This document shows positions 33,425 through 44,996 of a stretch of DNA of 64,000 nt, in pieces; the first letter of the stretch is position 1; the number at the start of each line of letters is the position of its first letter. The stretch is from Charina bottae. Lineage: Eukaryota; Chordata; Lepidosauria; Squamata; Charinaidae. The DNA lies in assembly GCA_023362775.1 (NCBI GenBank), contig JALMGJ010000012.1, positions 21,410,001 to 21,474,000 of the forward strand, given 5' to 3'. The position numbers and the translations under genes are program-made. A model generated the notes under the pieces. That model searched no databases. It was not told the origin of the DNA and saw nothing but the letters and a program-made list of their open reading frames with translations.

Positions 33425-34189
33425 AAAAAATAGGTGTGTGTGTGGGGGGGAGGAGGATTTGAAATAAAGGGAGTATCAGTGAGAACACCCGTCTTTTTTA
33501 TTCTCAAGAGTATTCAAAGAACTAATGCTAAATAGCATCATTCCCATAAAGCATTCTGTCCCAAATCACAAATATTTCTTCATCTGTTTATTGAATGCAT
33601 ATAGTGTTTCAATCTGAAGGGACTCTGAGTGATGCACAGAATAAAATAGTGTCGTTTGTTCCTTAATTCAAGAACAATGTTAAATAGTAATAAAAAATAT
33701 TTAGCATTAATTTAGCATTAATAAATAATGCTAAAAACAAACAAACAAACAAACAAATAAATATTTAGCAATAATAAATAATGGACCATTCATTGTAATA
33801 AATAATTGGTGGCAAGCTTCTTGGAAAATCTCTGTCACTGAGAAATAGGGTAGCAAATCTAGCTTGCCAAAAACTGTTGAACTGTATCTCTCATTATCTT
33901 TAACCATTGCCCATGCTGGCTGGGGCTAATGGGATTTGGTGTCAAACAAGGTTTATAAGTTAAATTGTGGAGATGACTTTGCATATAAGGGGTGAAGTGG
34001 GGAAGCTACCTGATGTAGATACTAGAGTTTAAATGAGGGAGTGTCTCGGCTCACAGACTGTAGTAATTATGGTATGGTTTGGGTGCCACAGCTTACCACA
34101 GCAATCGTGGTTTGTTTCAGCAAACTATGGATTAATGTGATGGATAAACGCAGCCAGTGTATGTTTTTAGATAGAATTAACAGAAACGT
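33425..34189. other. Unique AT-rich sequence with (AAAC)n at 33,735-33,757
   Basis: Local short duplications of TTTAGCATTAATAAATAATG occur around 33,700-33,790. No gene recognised. Confidence 0.4.
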
Positions 34190-34200
34190 GAGATGTGATG

Positions 34201-34528
34201 GTAAAGGTAAAGGTTCCCCCCGCACATTTGTGCAGTCGTGTCTGACTCTAGGGGCCGGTGCTCATCTCCGTTTATTAGCCGAAGAGCCAGCGTTGTCCAA
34301 AGACGCTTCCATGGTCATGTGGCCGCATGACACGCACGGAACGCTGTTACCTACCCACCGAAGTGGTACCTATTCATCTACTTGCATTTGCATGCTTTCG
34401 AATTGCTAGGTTGGCAAGAGCTGGGGCGAGTGCGGGAGCACGCAGGGCTAGGGATTCGAACCTCCAAACTTGCAATCTTCCGATCGACAAACCTGGCGTC
34501 TTACCCGCTGAGCCACCACGCCCCCTGA
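34201..34528 (-). mobile_element. tRNA-derived SINE, family A
   Basis: Minus-strand full-length copy. On the reverse strand it carries the head GTGGCTCAGCGGGTAAG and the exact B box GGTTCGAATCC. The 11-bp duplication GAGATGTGATG is at 34,190-34,200 and 34,529-34,539. Confidence 0.92.
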
Positions 34529-34672
34529 GAGATGTGATGAGCCAGCATAAATTATCTTTAGGAATCTTGATGCTAGTTTAGTAACCAAGGGTGCTTTTTG
34601 CTCCAGCTATGAACTTGAGGAGGAAAACAAAGTTGGACATATGGCCTAGGAAACAGAAATTAAGTAGGAGGA

Positions 34673-34942
34673 TGTGATGGAATGTGAGGGTGACCTTGGA
34701 AGATGGGGGAAAGAGATGCCGCCTAGGGAACAATCAGATAAAAGAGTAAGGAGTCCTCAACAGAGTAATGGCCACAGAAAGAAACCTAGGAAGGGCCCGC
34801 CCTAATTACTCAGGTGGTAAATAGAAAGGGTGGGAGATTTGTACTTTCAGACTTGCAAGATTCTGTTAATGTAGCCTTACAATAAAGTAGAATTAGCTTA
34901 TCTCATTGTGTTTCCTGTCTGGTTTGCCTGGGAGGGCTGACA
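34673..34942 (+). mobile_element. Solo LTR, type A (copy 3)
   Basis: Plus-strand copy, TGTGATGGAATGTGAGG to GAGGGCTGACA, 270 bp. Flanks GAGGA (34,668-34,672) and GAGAA (34,943-34,947) agree at four of five bases. Polyadenylation signal AATAAA at 34,881-34,886. Shared internal words with copies 1 and 2 include ACTTGCAAGATTCTGTTAAT and CAATCAGATAA. Confidence 0.85.
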
Positions 34943-35719
34943 GAGAATGACTTATCAGTTTCTGCCAATCCAATAATTTCTTCACTGCTAACACATTCGT
35001 CAAAAAACCAAAATGATGCCTATATAGATGAACATTATCAGGTGGAATACACTGAAGCTGAATTGATTGTATTATTGGTACAAGGAAGTAGAAGAGCAAA
35101 GATGTTGCCAGGGGCTGACTGTGGAACAGATCACAAATTGCTCATGTACAGGTTCCAAGTCAAGCTAAAGTTGAGGGACAAACCCAACCTAATTTCCATA
35201 AATGGTGGCAGAAGCCTACAATTTTCAAAGATAACATCATGAATTGCTTTGAAGTTCTGAATCTCATTGATAGGAACTGTGGAATGAAATAAAGAAGTTG
35301 TTAAGGATGAATGTGAACAGAAATTGCTAAAGACCAATAAACAGAAGAAAACAGTCTGGATGTCAGAATAAACAGTGGAAATTGTGAGGAGAACAGAAGC
35401 TAAAGCCAGAAAAGACAATATACTCAGGAAGGAACTTAACAAAAAAATTCAGAGAACTGTTAGAAGAGACAAGAAGCAGAATTACAACAACATCTGTAAT
35501 GACATCAAACATGAAAACAGACACGGAAAAACAAGGAAAATCTTCCAAAAGATCTCCAAACTCAGGAGGTTCTAACCTGAAATTGGTATGCTAAAGGATG
35601 CCAATATGCAGACAGTAACTGATTCAAAGATCAAACGAAGTTGGTAACATCCAAGATACCCTAGAAGATATTCCCTACTTAGCAGTCAGAAGACTAGAGA
35701 AATTGATGAATACCTACAG

Positions 35720-36008
35720 CAGAGCTTTCCAAACTTTTCATGTTGGTGACACACTTTTTAGACATGCATCATTTCGTGACACACTCTTACAGCAGGGCAT
35801 CATTTTGCGACACACTCTTACAGCAGGGCACAAGGCAGGCACTAGGACCTGCGCAGAATCACAACAGGTTTGGAGGCAGCAAGGCACAAGGCAGGCTCTA
35901 GGACCTGCATGGAATCACAGCAGGTTTGGAGGCAGCAGCAGCTGCGACATACCCAGACACTGCAGCCGACACACCAACGTGTCCCGACACACAGTTTGGA
36001 AAGCTCTG
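35720..36008. mobile_element. hAT MITE, GCGACACAC family (copy 1)
   Basis: Ends CAGAGCTTTCCAAACTTT and CAGTTTGGAAAGCTCTG are inverted repeats. Perfect 8-bp duplication ACCTACAG at 35,712-35,719 and 36,009-36,016. Inside, a 56-bp unit beginning GCACAAGGCAGG is tandemly duplicated (35,828 and 35,884). Confidence 0.93.
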
Positions 36009-36564
36009 ACCTACAGAAATACAGCAACCAAGGCAAAAAGATATATCTAGGTTCATATGGCAGGGGGGGGAAAGCAAGAGTTAAATTTAAAATTCTCCAA
36101 AATGCAAAGGAGCAAGGAGGATTGGGATTGCCTGATTTTAAATTGTATTTTGCAGCCTGCTGTTTAGTTTGGATGAAAGAGTGGTTGCTTTTGAGAAATA
36201 AAAGGATGTTAGCATTAGAAGATCACAATTTGAGGTTTGGGTGTCATGGATTTTTATGCTATGATAAAGTTAAAGTTAATGTAGATTTTAAAAATCATTA
36301 TGTTAGGAATGCCATATTGAGAGTACGGAACAAATATAAGCCCAGGCTGTGCTGGAAGATGCCTTTGTTAGTTTCAGCCCAGGAAGTGTTTTATAGAACA
36401 GAAACAGCAGGTAAAGAGAAATGGTTAACATACCAAGATATGTTAATTCAGGAACAAGGTGAACTTAAAATGAAGAGAACAATTAGTTGCAGAGGGATTT
36501 AGTTTTCAGTACAATTAAGAGAAAGGTTTAACTTAGACAAAAAGACAACTGGAATTGAATTATA

Positions 36565-36893
36565 AAGGTAAAGGTAAAGGTTCCCCCACACAGACATGTC
36601 CGACTCTAGGGACTGGTGCTCATCTCCGTTTGTTAGCCGAAGAGCCAGCGTTGTCCGAAGACGCTTTCACAGTCATGTGGCCGGCATGACGCGCGCGGAA
36701 CGCTGTTACCTACCCACCGAAGTGGTACCTATTTATCTACTTGCATTTGCATGCTTTCGAATTGCTAGGTTGGCAAGAGCTGGGGCGAGTGCAGGAGCTC
36801 ACTCCGTCACGCGGGGCTAGGGTCTCAAACCGCCGAACTTGCGACCTTCTGATCGACAAGCCTGGTGTCTTAACCGCTGAGCCACCACACCCC
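36565..36893 (-). mobile_element. Family A SINE inside the L1
   Basis: Minus-strand full-length copy with 16-bp perfect duplication CTGGAATTGAATTATA at 36,549-36,564 and 36,894-36,909. It splits the L1 ORF2 region. Confidence 0.95.
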
Positions 36894-37625
36894 CTGGAAT
36901 TGAATTATATAAGATGGAATTTGAGACTGCGTCATGTACAAATTATGAACTTGTGATTGCTAAAATGTATAAGCTTATTGAAATTTGAAATGGAAGAAGA
37001 ACAAGTTAAAGGGTGTATGATAAAATGGGCCAAGAATTTTGGTTATAATATACAGATGGACCAATGGGAGAAGATGTGGTTGAAAGGATTGAAATTTACA
37101 ATATATTATAACTTAAAAGAGAACTTTTACAAAATGATGTACTGTTGGTATATGACACCAGAAAAAGTATCTAGGGTATATAAAGGTACTTCAAATTTAT
37201 GTTGGAAATGTGGAAAACATGAAAGGTCATTTTATTACACATGGCGGACTTGTATAAAAGCTAGAAAATTCTGGGTCAAAATACATGCAGTGATCCAAAG
37301 AATTTGAAAGATTAACATACAGTTGAAACCAGAACTTTTCTTGTTGGGACTTATGGATAGACAACTGGAAGAGACTTGTGGAAGATTGTTTTTGTACATG
37401 GTAACTGCAGCAAGACTATTATATGCACAAAGATGGAAAGATTCTGAAATACCCACAATGGAGGAATGGTTAGTGAAGATGATAGAATTTGCAGAGATGG
37501 CAAAACTGACTTGTTTGATTAGAGAGAAGTCAATAAGTACATTTATTAGCAACTGGAAACCCTTTATGGACTTTTTGCTGAAAACAGAAAAAAATGAAAT
37601 GGTGATTTATGGATTTGATGATTAG

Positions 37626-37967
37626 TAAAAAAAAAAAAAAAGGTAAAGGTTCACCCCGCACAGTTGTGTCTGACTCTAGGGGCCAGTGCTCATCTCCGTT
37701 TGTTAGCCGAAGAGCCAGCACTGTCTGAAGACGCTTCCGCAGTCATGTGGCCGGCATGATGCGCGCGGAATGCTGTTACCATCCCACCGAAGTGGTACCT
37801 ATTAATCTACTTGCATTTGCATGCTTTTGAATTGCTAGGTTGGCAACCGCTGGGGCGAGTGCGGGAGCTCACTCCGTCATGCGGGGCTAGGGATTCGAAC
37901 CTCCGAACGTGTGATCTTCCGATCGACAAGCCTGGTGTCTTACCTGCTGAGCCATTGTGCCCCTCTC
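37626..37967 (-). mobile_element. Family A SINE inside the L1 3' region
   Basis: Minus-strand copy with B box GGTTCGAATCC on the reverse strand and an A/T-run at the tail junction. Duplication TGATGATTAG at 37,616-37,625 and 37,968-37,977, placed just at the L1 ORF2 stop. Confidence 0.92.
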
Positions 37968-38207
37968 TGATGATTAGAAAGGGTAAAATATGGGAAGAAG
38001 GGAATTATGATGTAACCTTAAAGAGGGAGGACAGATGATAAATTTATTTGTAACCGCTGTAAAGAAAATCGGAAGCTTCTTCTTTATACTTTTTTCTTTT
38101 TTCTTTTCTTTTTCTGTTTTTCTTTTCTTTATTCACTGTTTTTCTTTACTCTTTTTCTCTTTCTTAAATTTGTACTGCTTTTATTATTGTGTAAAATTCT
38201 TCAATAA

Positions 38208-38252
38208 AAATTATTATTATTATTATTAATAATAATAATAATAATAATAATA
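38208..38252. repeat. (ATT)n/(AAT)n run, L1 tail
   Basis: ATT repeats switch to AAT repeats, a self-complementary tail immediately before the L1 target duplication. Confidence 0.9.
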
Positions 38253-39712
38253 GACATACAGCAACCAACAGAAGAAGAATCAGTAAAAGGTCTAACTAAA
38301 CTATGCCAGCAAATCTGGAAAACAACACAGTGGCCAACAGATTGAAAAAGGTCGGTATACATACCAATACCAACGAAAGGTGAATGTATAACAGAGTGGG
38401 CAAATATTGTACAAAATTCTTAATTTCACATGCTAGCAAAAATAATGCTTGGGATCATCAACACAGGTTACAGCCCTACATGGAAAGGGAGATGCCAGAT
38501 GTTCAAGCTAGTTTTAGAAAAGGCCAAAGAATTAGAGACATTTATTGCTGATCCACACTGGATAATTGAGAAAGTCAAAGAATTGTCCCCCTAGGGGAAA
38601 AAAAGGTCAATATACACTTAATTGATTATAGAAAGGCCTTCAACTGTGTTGACCGTCAAGCTGTGGAATATCCTTAGGAAAATGGGAATCCCAGAACATT
38701 TCATTGTCCTCATGTGAAACCTATACACTGGTCAGGAAGCCACAGTCCAGAAAGAACATGGTGAAACAGACTTGCTCCAGGTTGACAAAAAAGTGAGTCA
38801 AGGCTATATACTCTCTCTTTGTGTATTCAACATATATGCTGAATACATATTGAAGGTAGCTGGATTGAAAAATGGTGAGTGTGATTTTAAAATTGGATGA
38901 AGAAACATCAATAACCTGGGCTATGGTGATGACACTACTCTGATAGTTGAAAATGCAAATGATCTGCAAACTTTAGTAATGAAAGTCAAGGAGCACAGTG
39001 AAAAAATGGGACTAAGATTAAGCACAAGGAAGACCAAGCTAATACATAGCTAAAAACATAAGGAAGATCAAGCTAAAGGTACAGCAATCAGCCTTAGAAT
39101 TGATAGAGAATTAGTGGATAGCTTCTGCCTTTTAGGATCAACTATCAGGGAACCAGCAGTCAAGAAATATGCCACAGACTAGCACTTGGTAGGTAGCAAT
39201 GAAGACCTTGGAAAAGATATTCAGATACTGTGACATATTTATACCTGCAAAGATCAAAATCATGCAGGTTATGGTTTTTCCTATGACATTCTATGGAAAC
39301 TAAAGTTGGACTTTGAATTATCAGGAAAGAAAGGGTGAACTTTGGTATTGGAGAAAACTCCTGAGAATACCATGGACAGCCAAGAAAAACAATATCAATG
39401 GACCATTGAACAAATCAACGCATAGTTCTCACTCAAGGTACAAATAACCGGATTCAAATTATCCAACTTCAGAGACATTATGTGAAGACCTAACTCTCTG
39501 GAGAAGTCTCTGATGCTGGGAAAGGTGAAGGGAAAGAGAAGAACAGGATGACCAACAACAAGGTGGATGGGCTCAATTACAGCAGCAATGCACCAATGGA
39601 AGACCTGATGGCTCATGTTAGGGGGACAGATCATCCTGGAGAAGATCTATCTATGAAGTCACTAAGAGCTGACACTGACTTGATGGCACATAATCAATGA
39701 ACTGTTTTATAT

Positions 39713-40215
39713 TTCAAATAAAACAAATACTAGAAAGAGGTCTGGAGTAGTTACTCACCAGTCTTCTCTTATACAAAGGAAACTTCCTTAAAGTGAAGAA
39801 GTAAGGAGTAGAAAATGCCATTATTTAGATTTTAAAGATGCATGTTGCCCATCAAACAAGAAACTTTCGGTGTTTTTTTTTTGTGTTGACACATTAACCC
39901 CATGAGGCAAATCAGAATAAAGAATGAGTTGCTCCCTTGCAATCTATTGAGCTTTATAAGTACCATGAATATGGATTCACTTATTAGATACCCAAGATCC
40001 ATTCCTAGATTCTTTCAGCAATTTCAATCTCTTCATTTTCTTTAAGCACTTGGTTTCCTGCTATAGAAAAAGGGATTGGAGGAGTGATGTAGAAAGGAAA
40101 TAAGGCAATAGGAGTTCACTATATGTAGAAAAATTCAAGAACAAGGCAGATCAATAGCATACCCAATCATTCCAAGATGTCTTTCCTTGTGTCAAACACT
40201 CCTGGAATATGCAAA
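39713..40215. other. Unique sequence, no gene recognised
   Basis: Nothing recognised. Confidence 0.4.
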
Positions 40216-40224
40216 ACAGTCATG

Positions 40225-40342
40225 TCTATGTCTATGTCTATGTCTATGTCTATGTCTATGTCTATGTCTATGTCTATGTCTATGTCTATGTCTATGTCTA
40301 TGTCTATGTCTATGTCTATGTCTATGTCTATGTCTATGTCTA
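40225..40342. repeat. (TCTATG)19 hexanucleotide array
   Basis: Nineteen exact hexamers plus TCTA. The repeated Ile-Asp, Met-Ser and Tyr-Val frames are artefacts of it. The first unit is part of the Penelope target duplication (see findings). Confidence 0.97.
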
Positions 40343-41148
40343 CAGAAGCTATGAAAAGGATTACACTGCCATACATCAGAAACATCTCAGAAACTACTAA
40401 TAGACTGTTACAACCACACGGCATCACCGTAGCACACAAAACAACCAAAACCCTTCAGAACATCATAAGTAAACCAAAAGACCCAGTAGCCCAAGAATAA
40501 AAAACAGGAGTTATCTACAACATACAGTGTAAGGACTGTAACAGCCACTATGTAGGACAGACTGGCAGAAGACTAGCAGAACGCATCCACGAACACCAAC
40601 TAGCAGTCAGAAGACACGATGAAAACTCCTTAATCTCACAACACATGGACAGACTTAACCATACTTTCACCTGGGAAACTGTGAGCATCTTAAACCAAGC
40701 CAAATCCAGAAATGCTAGAGAATTCCTGGAAGCTTGGCACTCAGACAAAGCAGCCATCAACAGACACATAGAGGTAAACAACATTTACATACATTTACAT
40801 TCATAAGAGACAATAGAAAAACCAGAAGACCAGAACACCTCCTTGCCAGCAATCAACAACCAGATAGGCAAAGATTAACAGCAAGATTAGCACCAGAGGA
40901 GCAATCAAACAACACAATAGACCCTAATCAAGGAACTATTAACTCAGTCAATCAACCAAGCAGCAAACAACAACCCAATCAAGGTACTACCAAGGAGAGT
41001 ACAACACCCCCACCAACACAGGCAGGACAAGCCAGGGTATATAAACAGAGAGCAAGTCCCACTCCCTTTTCGCACTGAAGATATTGCCTAGCCTGGCAAT
41101 GAAACATCTGCAAGAAAACACCAAGGCTCAGAGAGCACCAAGGACTCC
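40339..41148 (+). pseudogene. Penelope-like element 3' half with GIY-YIG endonuclease
   Basis: The region 40,508-40,770 encodes GVIYNIQCKDCNSHYVGQTG then RRLAERIHEHQ, the GIY-YIG nuclease core that distinguishes Penelope-like retroelements, followed by NAREFLEAWHS and INRHIEV, typical of their C-terminus. A stop (TAA at 40,498) precedes it, so the reading frame is not intact with the upstream KDPVAQE segment. The reverse transcriptase is missing (5' truncation). The 3' end carries a hammerhead motif and CTCAGAGAGCACCAAGGACTCC. Duplication ACAGTCATGTCTATG flanks it at 40,216-40,230 and 41,149-41,163. Confidence 0.9.
41073..41112 (+). ncRNA. Hammerhead ribozyme motif in Penelope tail
   Basis: CTGAAGA (41,075-41,081) satisfies CUGANGA, helix II is ATTGCC/GGCAAT with six Watson-Crick pairs, and GAAAC starts at 41,101. 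The following ACATC has lost the palindromic ACGU expected in dimer-type motifs, so activity is doubtful. Confidence 0.6.
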
Positions 41149-41164
41149 ACAGTCATGTCTATGT

Positions 41165-41489
41165 TTTTAGCGATTGTATATGGAAAGAGCAGCACTTACT
41201 AATCCTCAAGCAGACAATGTATTCCAGTAGATTTGAGAAGCCCTGCAGTATTTCCATTGTTCTCTATATTGTCTAAGGTGCCTTTAGAGGACATCTGAAA
41301 AGCAGTTTTGGTTGGTTTTGTTTCTGTTTTTGCTGAGGATTCCATATATCTGTATCATCAGCACAAAACCAAGGGAGATCAGGATGATGATACTAAAGAT
41401 GTTCAGAAAGCCCCATCTGAATAAAAAATGAAACAGAGGCTAGCTATGCTGAGTAATTGTGGGAGCTAAATTAAAAATGGGCTGGGAGG
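41165..41489. other. Unique sequence, no gene recognised
   Basis: Nothing recognised. Confidence 0.4.
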
Positions 41490-42252
41490 CATTTCTTTGT
41501 CTTTTGTTTAGTTTTATTTACTTATTTTACTTAAAATATTTATAGCCATACCACTATCCTGAAACTCTCATGGCAGACTACAGTCCATAAAAAGCAAGAT
41601 CAAACCATAAGACTAAGTTAACAGGAATAATAACTTATTTTAAACAAAGAATATCAATAGAAGAAGGCAGTGAGGCAGGCACCTAAGGAGTAAAGAGCTT
41701 GGTGGGGCTGTGGATGCTAGATGCAGGAGTAAAAATCCAGGCCTTCACCCAGCAAAGCAGATCGTCTACTCCAGCCTGGCCTACAGGAGAAGGCATTTCC
41801 AGAGCCAGGTTGCCTGAACAGGCAACCCTTCTCCCATGTGACCAGATAACATACCTCTGTCTGCAATGTTTTGTGTTTGGGCAGTTACATGCTGGGAGAG
41901 CCACTCCCTCAAGTATGTAGGTCCTAAATCATTAACACCCATCTTAAAAATTCAACCAGGAATGTAGAAGCAGTTGTGTAATTCTTTTAGGACCAGTGTT
42001 ACGTGGTTCTGGATAAGAGCCTCAGTGCCACATTCTCCACTAGCTGCAGCTTCCGAATTGTCTTCACGAGTAGACCCACATAAAGGTGTGGGAGCTATCC
42101 AAAGGGAGGGTTGAGAGCATGGACAACTATGACCAGTCCTCTCTGCTTAGAAAGAGTTACAGCCACCAGATGGTCACAGCTAGCCAACTATTCTATACAG
42201 TAGGCCACCAATGCTACTTGAGGCTTGAGTGACAAAGATTAGTTGAGGAGTA

Positions 42253-42636
42253 CCTAGGTTGCATAAGATGCTTTTGAACTGTGGTGTTGGAGGAAAATTC
42301 TGAGAGTGCCTTGGACTGCAAGAAGATCAAACCAGTCCATACTCCAGGAAATAAAGCCAGACTGCTCACTTGAGGGAATGATATTAAAGGCAAAACTGAA
42401 GTACTTTGGCCACATAATGAGAAGACAGGATACCCTGGAGAAGAAACTGATGCTAGGGAAAGTGGAAGGCAAAAGGAAGAGGGGCCGACCAAGGGCAAGG
42501 TGGATGGATGGTATTCTGGAGGTGACAGACTCGACCGTGGGGGAGCTGGGGATGGTGACGGCCGACAGAAAGCTCTGGCGTGGGCTGGTCCATGAAGTCA
42601 CGAAGAGTCGGAAGCGACTGAACGAATAAACAACAA
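42253..42636 (+). mobile_element. BovB-like LINE 3' fragment
   Basis: Open frame 42,306-42,629 (107 aa): MPWTARRSNQSILQEIKPDC, LKYFGHIMRRQDTLEKKLML, GKRKRGRPRARWMD, ending HEVTKSRKRLNE, the canonical BovB C-terminus, followed by AACAACAAA. Near identical in protein to the fragment at 47,744. No clear target duplication seen. Confidence 0.88.
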
Positions 42637-42660
42637 ATCCCCTCCAGAAGGTGACACCTG

Positions 42661-42890
42661 CATGGATCACCTAGAAAACAAAAAAAGAGATCATAGAACA
42701 AATCAATCCATAGTTCTCACTCAAGGCACGGATGACCAGGCTCAAATTATCATATTTTGAACATATTATTCTCCCCTGAGAAATCCATAACCCTGGGAAA
42801 TATGGAAGATAAGAGAAGAAGAGGATGACCAGATAGTGGGACTCAATTATACTGGTAATGGGTACACTGTTGGAAGACATCTAATTAAGC
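42661..42890 (+). mobile_element. RTE LINE fragment (CACATAATC type), decayed
   Basis: GAACAAATCAATCCATAG, TTCTCACTCAAGGCACGG and GACCAGGCTCAAATTATC correspond to the 17,590-17,660 segment of the other RTE copy. Frames are broken. Confidence 0.65.
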
Positions 42891-44215
42891 CTTCAGTTTC
42901 TTGGCCTTCAAACAGACCTTCAACTGGCCCATTACATTGGTTGAAACACCTGTACTGCCTCATCTGACTGATGACAGGGAGAAATAAAACTAGATATCAT
43001 CAATGCACTAGTGGTAACCAACCCTAGACCCCTTAGTTATCTCACTCAGCGATAGTTAAATAAAAATAACAGAATGGACCCATGTTAGACTTCACAGCCT
43101 AGCAGGCATGGGGTCTGAGCAGAAGCTTCTCTGGATTTGACCCTGGAGGTAGTAATGGAGCAACTGAAGAATACAGCCTCCTATTCTGGTCCCAGATGGT
43201 CAGCTTAGAAGGATGTATCAAAAACTACAAAGAGATCGAAGAGGATAATAGAATTGCATCCTAGATGCCTTTTCCCCAGAACAGCCTATCTGTCAAGTGA
43301 GTATGGACTTTGGGTGCCAAAACTAGGCCTGAAAGTCAACTGGAATGGACTCAGTATCCTATACAAGGATATACAAATTGAATAAATAAATGAAAATAAA
43401 TCCTCCAGGAATGCATGAAGCTGATCTGTCACCACATTCTCAACTATCTTGCCCAAAAAGTCAGATATTTGTGATGCAGTGATGATTCTCAAACACCTTC
43501 AGGTCTAGGGATAGTAAGAGGACTTACTACCACCTGTTTGAAAAAATGGGAACTACTCCCACTCTCCAGACCTGTGCTATTATGTGCTACATACACTCCA
43601 GACCTCTTTATTCCACCAAGTACTCCTTATGGCACTTGAAGATGCAGTTGAGGAGAGAGAATAGATCCTCCTTCACTGCCCCTTAGGAGCACAACTCAGT
43701 GTTTCCACCTGTGCTCAGTTACTTGTCCACCTGCTCTCTAGCCATTTAGGCACAATAGTATTGAAGGACTTTTCCGTTTCATCATTCTATAACACGGTAA
43801 GAACCTTAACTGGATAACTGGTCCTCCCAGCTGGAAAATCCAGAGCAGTGAGAAATACCCTTGGATTCCACCAAGCTCAGTGGTGCTGGTGGTGGTGAAC
43901 CATCCCAAAGGGACCTTTAACCCAACACAGGGGGTCTTGAATGAGCTTTGCCAGCATTCAGCAGCATAGAACCCCACCCTTGGTCTTCTACCACTGGTAT
44001 GCCACTGAGGAAGGGGCCAGCCAGGCTGCCATTTACATACATATTTTCTTCCACTCCAATATGGTGTAGGATCCCCCACATCAAAGTAAAATTCAACTGG
44101 CAGTCCAGCTGTTTTTTAATACATTGACCAGGAGAGCCTGCCATCTTGCTCTTTGCCTCAGCCAGAAAAGGATCCTGGATTTCCTTTGTCCTTTCCAGAA
44201 GGTGGCTCCCCGCCC

Positions 44216-44860
44216 CCATCCACACACCAGGTGCAATTTTTTTTCTTTGCCAGAAATTGACTAGGAGTACATTTCTGTAATTTCTCCTGGCAATGAAACG
44301 TTAGCGATGAATTCTATTTTCAGCCCCAAACTTTTAATGAGCAGTAAATTAATTTTATACTAGCTGGAACAAATGCAGTCTTTTCTCCTCCTATGACCTA
44401 CATTTTCTTTAGGTGAAAACATCTTTGTGCTTCACTCATCTTGTAGCAGAAACTGCATGGATCAGGAACAAAAATTGCTCTGTTGTCTTTCTTCAAGTAT
44501 TGATCATACACACCTAACCCTCCCCCATCTGCCCTGGTCTCTGTTTTCGCCTTCATTCTGGTTTATTTTTGGCAGACTTTACTTACAAACAGCTTTCCTT
44601 AAAACATGTTTTCAGTTGTCTATTAAAACCCCACCACAGTGAATGTAATAACGCTCTGAAAGCAGTCTTTGTTTGTAGAAACCTCCCTGCCTTGTACAGC
44701 CTTCCTGTTTCTCGCCATTTTGACCTATTCCCTAAAACTCTGCCAATTACCCTCAAACAATACAATTGCAGGCTGACCAACAATCCTCTTGACAATTGCC
44801 CAAGTCAATTCTCCCTATCTAAGCCAAGCAGAAAAACCTTTCCATGCACTATGAAGGTGT
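44216..44860. other. Unique sequence, possible conserved block
   Basis: 44,290-44,390 contains AACTTTTAATGAGCAGTAAA and TTAATTTTAT in a non-repetitive context. No gene recognised. Frames 44,569-44,871 and 44,583-44,795 overlap on opposite strands and lack domains. Confidence 0.3.
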
Positions 44861-44863
44861 ATA

Positions 44864-44943
44864 TTAGATAGATAGATAGATAGATACAGGGGGACAAAGA
44901 AAGAGACAGAGGAGAAGAAGAAGAAAGAGAAGGAGAGAGAGAA

Positions 44944-44995
<52 letters not shown>

Positions 44996-44996
44996 A
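44864..44996. repeat. Inverted microsatellites (TAGA)n and (ATCT)n around a purine tract
   Basis: TAGATAGATAGA at 44,866-44,886, a purine-rich spacer, then (ATCT)n at 44,943-44,995. The two arms are reverse complements in type. Confidence 0.95.

Larger units (their letters stand above)
36032..38255 (+). pseudogene. 5'-truncated L1-type LINE (ORF2 C-terminus and 3' UTR)
   Basis: Frame 36,061-36,502 shows KEQGGLGLPDFKLYF and the preceding KARVKFKILQ, the conserved post-RT region of L1 ORF2. A one-base register problem occurs at the G8 run near 36,064. After a SINE, 36,957-37,307 continues with WAKNFGYNIQMDQWEKMW and a cysteine-rich end NLCWKCGKHERSFYYTW, the L1 CX2C zinc knuckle. Frames are broken by point changes near 37,307. 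The 3' UTR ends in a T-rich run and (ATT/AAT)n. A 13-bp duplication ATACAGCAACCAA at 36,019-36,031 and 38,256-38,268 defines the insertion. Confidence 0.88.
35041..39712 (+). pseudogene. Decayed RTE LINE, host of nested insertions
   Basis: Left part (35,041-35,711) includes the endonuclease motif GADCGTDHKLLMYRF near 35,115 and an RTE-type linker region (KIQRTVRRDKKQNYNN, GKTRKIFQKIS). Right part (38,268-39,712) contains PTWKGRCQMFKL, the reverse-transcriptase catalytic segment GYGDDTTLIVENAN near 38,925, and the C-terminal TKLIHS and LRIPWTAKKN regions. It ends GATGGCACATAATCAATGA like the copies at 17,470 and 20,368. Multiple stops and frameshifts make it dead. The middle is filled by a hAT MITE, an L1 and two SINEs. 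Confidence 0.8.
41490..44215 (-). mobile_element. Long L2/CR1-type LINE relic with RTE inserts
   Basis: CTAGCTGCAGCTTCCGAATT and GTAGACCCACATAAAG near 42,040-42,085 are the antisense of the L2 segment seen at 6,320-6,370. Much of 41,640-44,215 reads like antisense LINE body, but only the 42,000 region is a firm match; the part beyond 42,890 is assigned with low confidence. RTE fragments interrupt it at 42,253 and 42,661. Confidence 0.45.

Noticed and set aside
40167..40448. Minus-strand frame with repeated Ile-Asp
   Set aside because: Translation of the TCTATG hexamer array, not a protein.
44283..44300. CTGGCAATGAAACGTTAGC, hammerhead-like 3' half
   Set aside because: No CUGANGA box or partner helix upstream and no Penelope flanks; likely chance.
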